Shown in pieces: positions 60,764 to 64,000 of a stretch of DNA of 64,000 nucleotides. The number at the start of each line of letters is the position of its first letter. Positions within the stretch are counted from its first letter, which is position 1. The notes under the pieces are model-generated. The model did not search any database. It was not told the origin of the DNA and was given only the letters and a program-made list of their open reading frames with translations. Source of the DNA: Paractinoplanes pyxinae (GTDB lineage: Bacteria > Actinomycetota > Actinomycetes > Mycobacteriales > Micromonosporaceae); NCBI RefSeq assembly GCF_026626335.1, contig NZ_JAPNTZ010000002.1:186001-250000 (forward strand), in the 5' to 3' direction. A program made the translations under genes and the position numbers.

Positions 60764-61009
60764 GTGAGTAACCTGCAGCGACTGCGCGAGGCGTTCCGCA
60801 CCTCCCTGGACCTTCCGGCGGATGCGCCCGTGGACGAACTGCAGTACCAGGACAACGAGAAGTGGGATTCCCTGGCGCACATGTCCCTGGTGGCGGCGCT
60901 CGAGGACGAGTTCTCGGTGATGATTGACACAGACGACGTCATCAACATGTCCAGCTTCACCGAGGCGGTCAGCATCCTCGGTAAGTACGGGGTCGACTTC
61001 AATGAGTGA
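60764..61009 (+). CDS. Acyl carrier protein
   Basis: The 81-aa protein has the carrier-protein pattern with Ser36 in KWDSLAHM as the phosphopantetheine site (the DSL core) and the helix LVAALEDEFSVMIDTDDVINMSSFTEAVSIL. It is distinct from a fatty-acid AcpP, which would read GADSLD. It starts an operon with a ketoreductase, AMP ligase and LuxE-like protein, so it probably carries a special acyl group. GTG 60764 follows GGGAG. Confidence 0.9.
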   Translation: MSNLQRLREAFRTSLDLPADAPVDELQYQDNEKWDSLAHMSLVAALEDEFSVMIDTDDVINMSSFTEAVSILGKYGVDFNE

Positions 61010-61739
61010 TCGGGCGGCCCTGGTCACAGGCGCCTCCCGCGGCATCGGCCGGGCCACCGCCACGCGTCTCGCGGAGCGGGGTTACGACCTCGTTGTGCAC
61101 GGCCACCGCCCCGAGTCGATCGCCCCGGTCGCCGAAGAGCTCGCCGGCAAGTACGGCGTGACCGTGGTCAGCGGCCACGGCGACATCGGCGAGCCCGAGA
61201 CGGCCAAAGAGCTCACCCAGCTCGCGTTCAAGAACTTCAAGCGCCTGGACGCGCTGGTGATCAACGCCGGCACCCACGCGGCCGGCATGCTCGGCATGAC
61301 CGACGACGCCACCATCCAGCGGCTGTTCGCGGTGAACTCGGCCGGCGCGGTCTACACGCTGCGCGGGGCCGCTCGCCTGCTCGCCCGGGGCACCAACCCG
61401 GCCGTCGTGCTGGTCTCGTCGATCACCGCCTCGCGCGGCATCGCCGGCCAGGCCGTCTACTCGGCCTCCAAGGCCGCCGTGGCCGCGCTGGCCAAGTCGG
61501 CCGCCAAAGAGCTCGGCGCGCAGGGCATCCGGGTCAACGCCGTCGAGCCGGGCTTCATCGCCACCGACATGCTCGACACCCTTGACGAGAAGGGCCGCCA
61601 GGAGCGCATCGCCGACACGGCCCTGGGCCGGCTGGGTGAGGCCGACGAGGTCGCCGACGTGATCACGTTCCTCCTCTCCGAGCAGGCCCGGTTCGTGACC
61701 GGCCAGGTGCTCGGGGTCGACGGAGGACTGACGCTGTGA
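61002..61739 (+). CDS. 3-oxoacyl-ACP reductase-like SDR (FabG family)
   Basis: The 245-aa SDR has TGASRGIG, the INAG motif (ALVINAGTHAAG), catalytic Ser in VLVSSITASRG and the Tyr-x3-Lys in VYSASKAA, with the C-terminal FVTGQVLGVDGG. It probably reduces a 3-keto group on an acyl chain held by the preceding ACP to a 3-hydroxyacyl. ATG 61002 lies within the end of the ACP gene. Confidence 0.9.
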   Translation: MSDRAALVTGASRGIGRATATRLAERGYDLVVHGHRPESIAPVAEELAGKYGVTVVSGHGDIGEPETAKELTQLAFKNFKRLDALVINAGTHAAGMLGMTDDATIQRLFAVNSAGAVYTLRGAARLLARGTNPAVVLVSSITASRGIAGQAVYSASKAAVAALAKSAAKELGAQGIRVNAVEPGFIATDMLDTLDEKGRQERIADTALGRLGEADEVADVITFLLSEQARFVTGQVLGVDGGLTL

Positions 61740-62965
61740 ATCTGTTCCACCCGGGTGCTCGCGTGATCGACGCGGTCACCGGCGAGACGCTGACCGAGGA
61801 CATGATCGCCGCGGCCGAGGCGCAGCTGGCCGGCGAGCCCGGCGGTGTCGTGTTCCTGCCGATGCAGACCACGCTGCCGGTGGTCGCCCGCTACCTCGCG
61901 GCGCTGCGGCTGGGCCGTCCGGTGCTGCTGCTCGACCCGGAGCACGACAACGCGTCCTTCGTCGAGCGGTTCACCACCACCGAGGTGCACCCCGACCTGG
62001 CGGTGCTGCTCACCACCAGCGGTTCGACCGGCAACCCGAAGCTGGTGCGGCTCACTGCCGACGCCGTGCGGACCAACGCCGAGCAGATCGCCGAGGTGCT
62101 GGGCATCACCGGCGATGAGGTGGCTGTCACCACGCTGCCGCTCTTCTACTCGTTCGGCATGTCGGTGCTCAACTCGCACCTGATCAAGGGCGCGACGATC
62201 GTGCTCGAGCGCACCGGCATCATGCAGCGCGACTTCTGGACGGCGGTGAACGAGCACGGCGTCACCTCGCTGGCGTTCGTGCCCTCGCAGTACGAGATGC
62301 TGCGCCGCCTGCGCTTCGACCCGGCCAAGTACCCGACCGTACGCAGCCTCACTCAGGCCGGCGGCCGGCTGCGCACCGACCTGGTGACCGACTTCTCCGA
62401 GCGCATGGCGACGGTCGGCGGCAAGCTCTACGTGATGTACGGCCAGACCGAGGCCGGCCCGCGCATGGCCACGCTGCCGCCCGCCCGCCTGGCCGAGAAG
62501 CTGGGCTCGGTCGGCCAGGCGCTGCCCGGCGGCGAGTTCACGATCGAGGACGACGAGGTCGTCTATCGCGGGCCGAACGTCATGATGGGCTACGCCGAGA
62601 CCGCCGCCGACCTGGCTCTGGGCGACGTCCAGGGCGGGGTTCTGCGCACCGGCGACCTGGGCCGGGTCGACGACGAGGGCTTCCTGTTCATCACCGGGCG
62701 CATCAAGCGGATGGCCAAGGTCTTCGGCGTCCGCATCAATCTGGACGACGTCGAGAAGAACTTTCCCGTGGCCGCCGTGGCCGGCGACGACAAGCTGGTC
62801 GTTTTCGCCGTCGGCGCCTCGGACGACGAGGTGCGCGACCTCAGGACCAAGATCGCCGAGTGGCTCGGGACACATTTCTCCGGCGTGATCGTGCGTAGTG
62901 TTGAGGCGCTGCCGCTGATGCCCAACGGCAAGACCGACTATCGGGCGCTGGAGTCCTCGCTGTGA
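61736..62965 (+). CDS. AMP-dependent acyl ligase/synthetase
   Basis: The 409-aa protein is a compact adenylate-forming enzyme: LLTTSGSTGNPKLVRLT (P-loop-like A3), MYGQTEAGPRMA (A5), RTGDLGRVDDEGFLFITGRIKRMAKVFGVRINL (A7/A8) and NGKTDYRAL (A10 lysine). It is shorter than typical acyl-CoA synthetases (about 500 aa) because the N-terminal domain is reduced. It probably activates a carboxylic acid and loads it on the ACP. GTG 61736 overlaps the ketoreductase stop. Confidence 0.87.
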   Translation: MNLFHPGARVIDAVTGETLTEDMIAAAEAQLAGEPGGVVFLPMQTTLPVVARYLAALRLGRPVLLLDPEHDNASFVERFTTTEVHPDLAVLLTTSGSTGNPKLVRLTADAVRTNAEQIAEVLGITGDEVAVTTLPLFYSFGMSVLNSHLIKGATIVLERTGIMQRDFWTAVNEHGVTSLAFVPSQYEMLRRLRFDPAKYPTVRSLTQAGGRLRTDLVTDFSERMATVGGKLYVMYGQTEAGPRMATLPPARLAEKLGSVGQALPGGEFTIEDDEVVYRGPNVMMGYAETAADLALGDVQGGVLRTGDLGRVDDEGFLFITGRIKRMAKVFGVRINLDDVEKNFPVAAVAGDDKLVVFAVGASDDEVRDLRTKIAEWLGTHFSGVIVRSVEALPLMPNGKTDYRALESSL

Positions 62966-64000
62966 GTAGTGTCTTCACCCTGTCTCAGGCCGCGAAGGAA
63001 GAGGTCCTGCTCAAGGAGCTCTCCGCGCTGACCGAACACCACCGGGAGAACTGCGAGCCGTACGCGCGAATCCTCGCCGCCAACGGCTACCAGGGCGCCA
63101 CCTCGGTCGAGGGCCTGCCCTGGCTGCCGGTTCGCCTGTTCAAGAACCTGGAGCTCAAGAGCATCCCGGACGACGAGGTGTACAAGGTCCTCACGTCCAG
63201 CGGCACCACCGGGGCCGAGGTCAGCAAGATCTACCTCGACAAGGCCGCGGCCGGCGAGCAGACCCGCAAGCTGGGCGCCACCGTGCAGTCGGTGCTCGGC
63301 CCCAAGCGGCTGCCGATGATCCTGGTCGACACCAAGGCCATGCTGAAGGACCGCAAGTCGTTCAGCGCCCGCGGCGCCGGCGTGCTCGGCATGTCGAACT
63401 TCGGCCGCAACCACGTCTGGGCGCTCGACAACGAGGGCCACGTCGACGTCGAGGCGCTGAAGGGCTTCCTCGAGCAGTACGGCGACGAGCCCTTCCTGAT
63501 CTTCGGCTTCACCTACCTGGTCTGGCTGCACCTGTACGAGGTCGCGCTCGAGAACGATCTCGACCTCAGCAACGGCATCCTGATCCACTCGGGCGGCTGG
63601 AAGAAGCTGGTCGACCAGGCCGTCTCGCCCGAGGAGTTCCGCAAGCGGCTGGCCGCCGTCGGGCTGACGAAGGTGCACAACTACTACGGCATGATCGAGC
63701 AGATCGGCACGATCTTCCTCGAGGGCCCCACCGGGGGCTCGCTCTACTGCCCCGACTTCGCCGACGTGGTGATCCGCGACCCCGAGACGTGGGCCGAGCA
63801 GCCGGTCGGCAAGCCGGGTCTGATCGAGGTCATCAGCACGCTGCCCACCTCGTACCCCGGCCACGTGCTGCTCACCGAAGACCTGGGCGTCGTGCACGGC
63901 GTCGACGACGGCGACTGGCCCGGCAAGCGCTTCTCGGTGCTCGGCCGGCTGCCGCGGGCCGAGGCGCGGGGCTGCTCCGACACCTACCGGGAGGCGGCGT
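62962..64000 (+). CDS. LuxE-like acyl-protein synthetase (3' truncated by window)
   Basis: The frame starts at GTG 62962 (GTGA overlap) and stays open to the window end (346 residues). It has LTSSGTTGAEVSKIYLDKAA (adenylate-forming P-loop), FGRNHVWALDNEG, FLIFGFTYLVWLHLYEVALEN, ILIHSGGWKKLVDQAVSPEEF and VHNYYGMIEQIGTIFLEG, matching the LuxE/acyl-protein synthetase family. In lux systems LuxE activates a fatty acid for reduction by LuxC; no luxAB genes are nearby. A LuxC-like reductase may follow outside the window. Confidence 0.87.
   Translation, partial: MSSVFTLSQAAKEEVLLKELSALTEHHRENCEPYARILAANGYQGATSVEGLPWLPVRLFKNLELKSIPDDEVYKVLTSSGTTGAEVSKIYLDKAAAGEQTRKLGATVQSVLGPKRLPMILVDTKAMLKDRKSFSARGAGVLGMSNFGRNHVWALDNEGHVDVEALKGFLEQYGDEPFLIFGFTYLVWLHLYEVALENDLDLSNGILIHSGGWKKLVDQAVSPEEFRKRLAAVGLTKVHNYYGMIEQIGTIFLEGPTGGSLYCPDFADVVIRDPETWAEQPVGKPGLIEVISTLPTSYPGHVLLTEDLGVVHGVDDGDWPGKRFSVLGRLPRAEARGCSDTYREAA

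Noticed and set aside
1..64000. CRISPR array, tRNA, rRNA, insertion sequence or prophage
   Set aside because: No spaced identical repeats, cloverleaf sequences, transposase or integrase features were seen in any intergenic gap.
62962..64000. Bioluminescence operon
   Set aside because: LuxE-like synthetase alone is not evidence; no luxA/luxB-like gene is present and the neighbours are sugar and ACP genes.

Overview
The window is high-GC (roughly 70 percent or more) DNA from an actinomycete. The division regulator SepH, a DUF5941-type CDP-alcohol phosphotransferase, actinobacterial c-di-AMP riboswitches, a SARP-family activator, GTG starts and frequent 4-bp GTGA/ATGA stop-start overlaps all point to Actinomycetota. 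The gene set and style suggest Micromonosporaceae (Actinoplanes-like), but this is inferred, not proven. I saw no rRNA, tRNA, CRISPR array or insertion sequence. About 57 protein genes fill the window.

Layout. 1-11.6 kb is core metabolism and regulation: two TetR regulators around a DUF1772 membrane protein; thpR and sepH; citA-serC; pdxH with an MFS transporter; aldose epimerase; nitroreductase; a ParB-like small protein; a glutaryl-CoA-type dehydrogenase; a DUF4230 protein and a PspC-like protein. 11.8-18.9 kb is cell-envelope work: a CDP-alcohol phosphotransferase translationally coupled to a GT2-CDP-glycerol glycerophosphotransferase fusion (teichoic-acid-like polymer), a sugar ABC ATPase of the shared MsmK/UgpC type, a membrane protein and an anti-sigma-like kinase. 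18.9-22.2 kb is a beta-phosphoglucomutase plus GH65 phosphorylase pair for disaccharide phosphorolysis. 22.2-24.8 kb holds two divergent secreted cell-wall proteins, each behind its own c-di-AMP (ydaO) riboswitch. 24.9-26.6 kb is a polysaccharide-export ABC transporter.

26.8-35.7 kb contains regulators paired with transporters (TetR; LacI/MFS with twin palindromic operators; TetR/MFS with three evenly spaced operators), a TPR-diguanylate cyclase, and a cysteine dioxygenase-rhodanese operon preceded by a Cys-rich leader peptide. 36.4-38.9 kb has a secreted neprosin-like protein and an ECF sigma/anti-sigma pair. 38.9-46.4 kb is a furanose uptake and hydrolysis operon (binding protein, GH2 with two arabinofuranose-binding modules, ABC ATPase, two permeases). 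46.6-54.4 kb has a SARP-ATPase activator, a NarL-like regulator, an S66 peptidase, an MFS exporter and a quinone oxidoreductase.

54.4-64 kb is the most unusual part: a minus-strand pseudaminic-acid-type nucleotide sugar operon (pseB, pseC, an unrecognised 280-aa protein, a methyltransferase-like protein, pseF, pseG), divergent from a plus-strand acyl-handling operon (acyl carrier protein, ketoreductase, AMP ligase, LuxE-like acyl-protein synthetase cut by the window end). PseH (N-acetyltransferase) and PseI (sialic-acid-type synthase) are absent. I propose that the acyl operon supplies a non-acetyl acyl group for a surface sugar.
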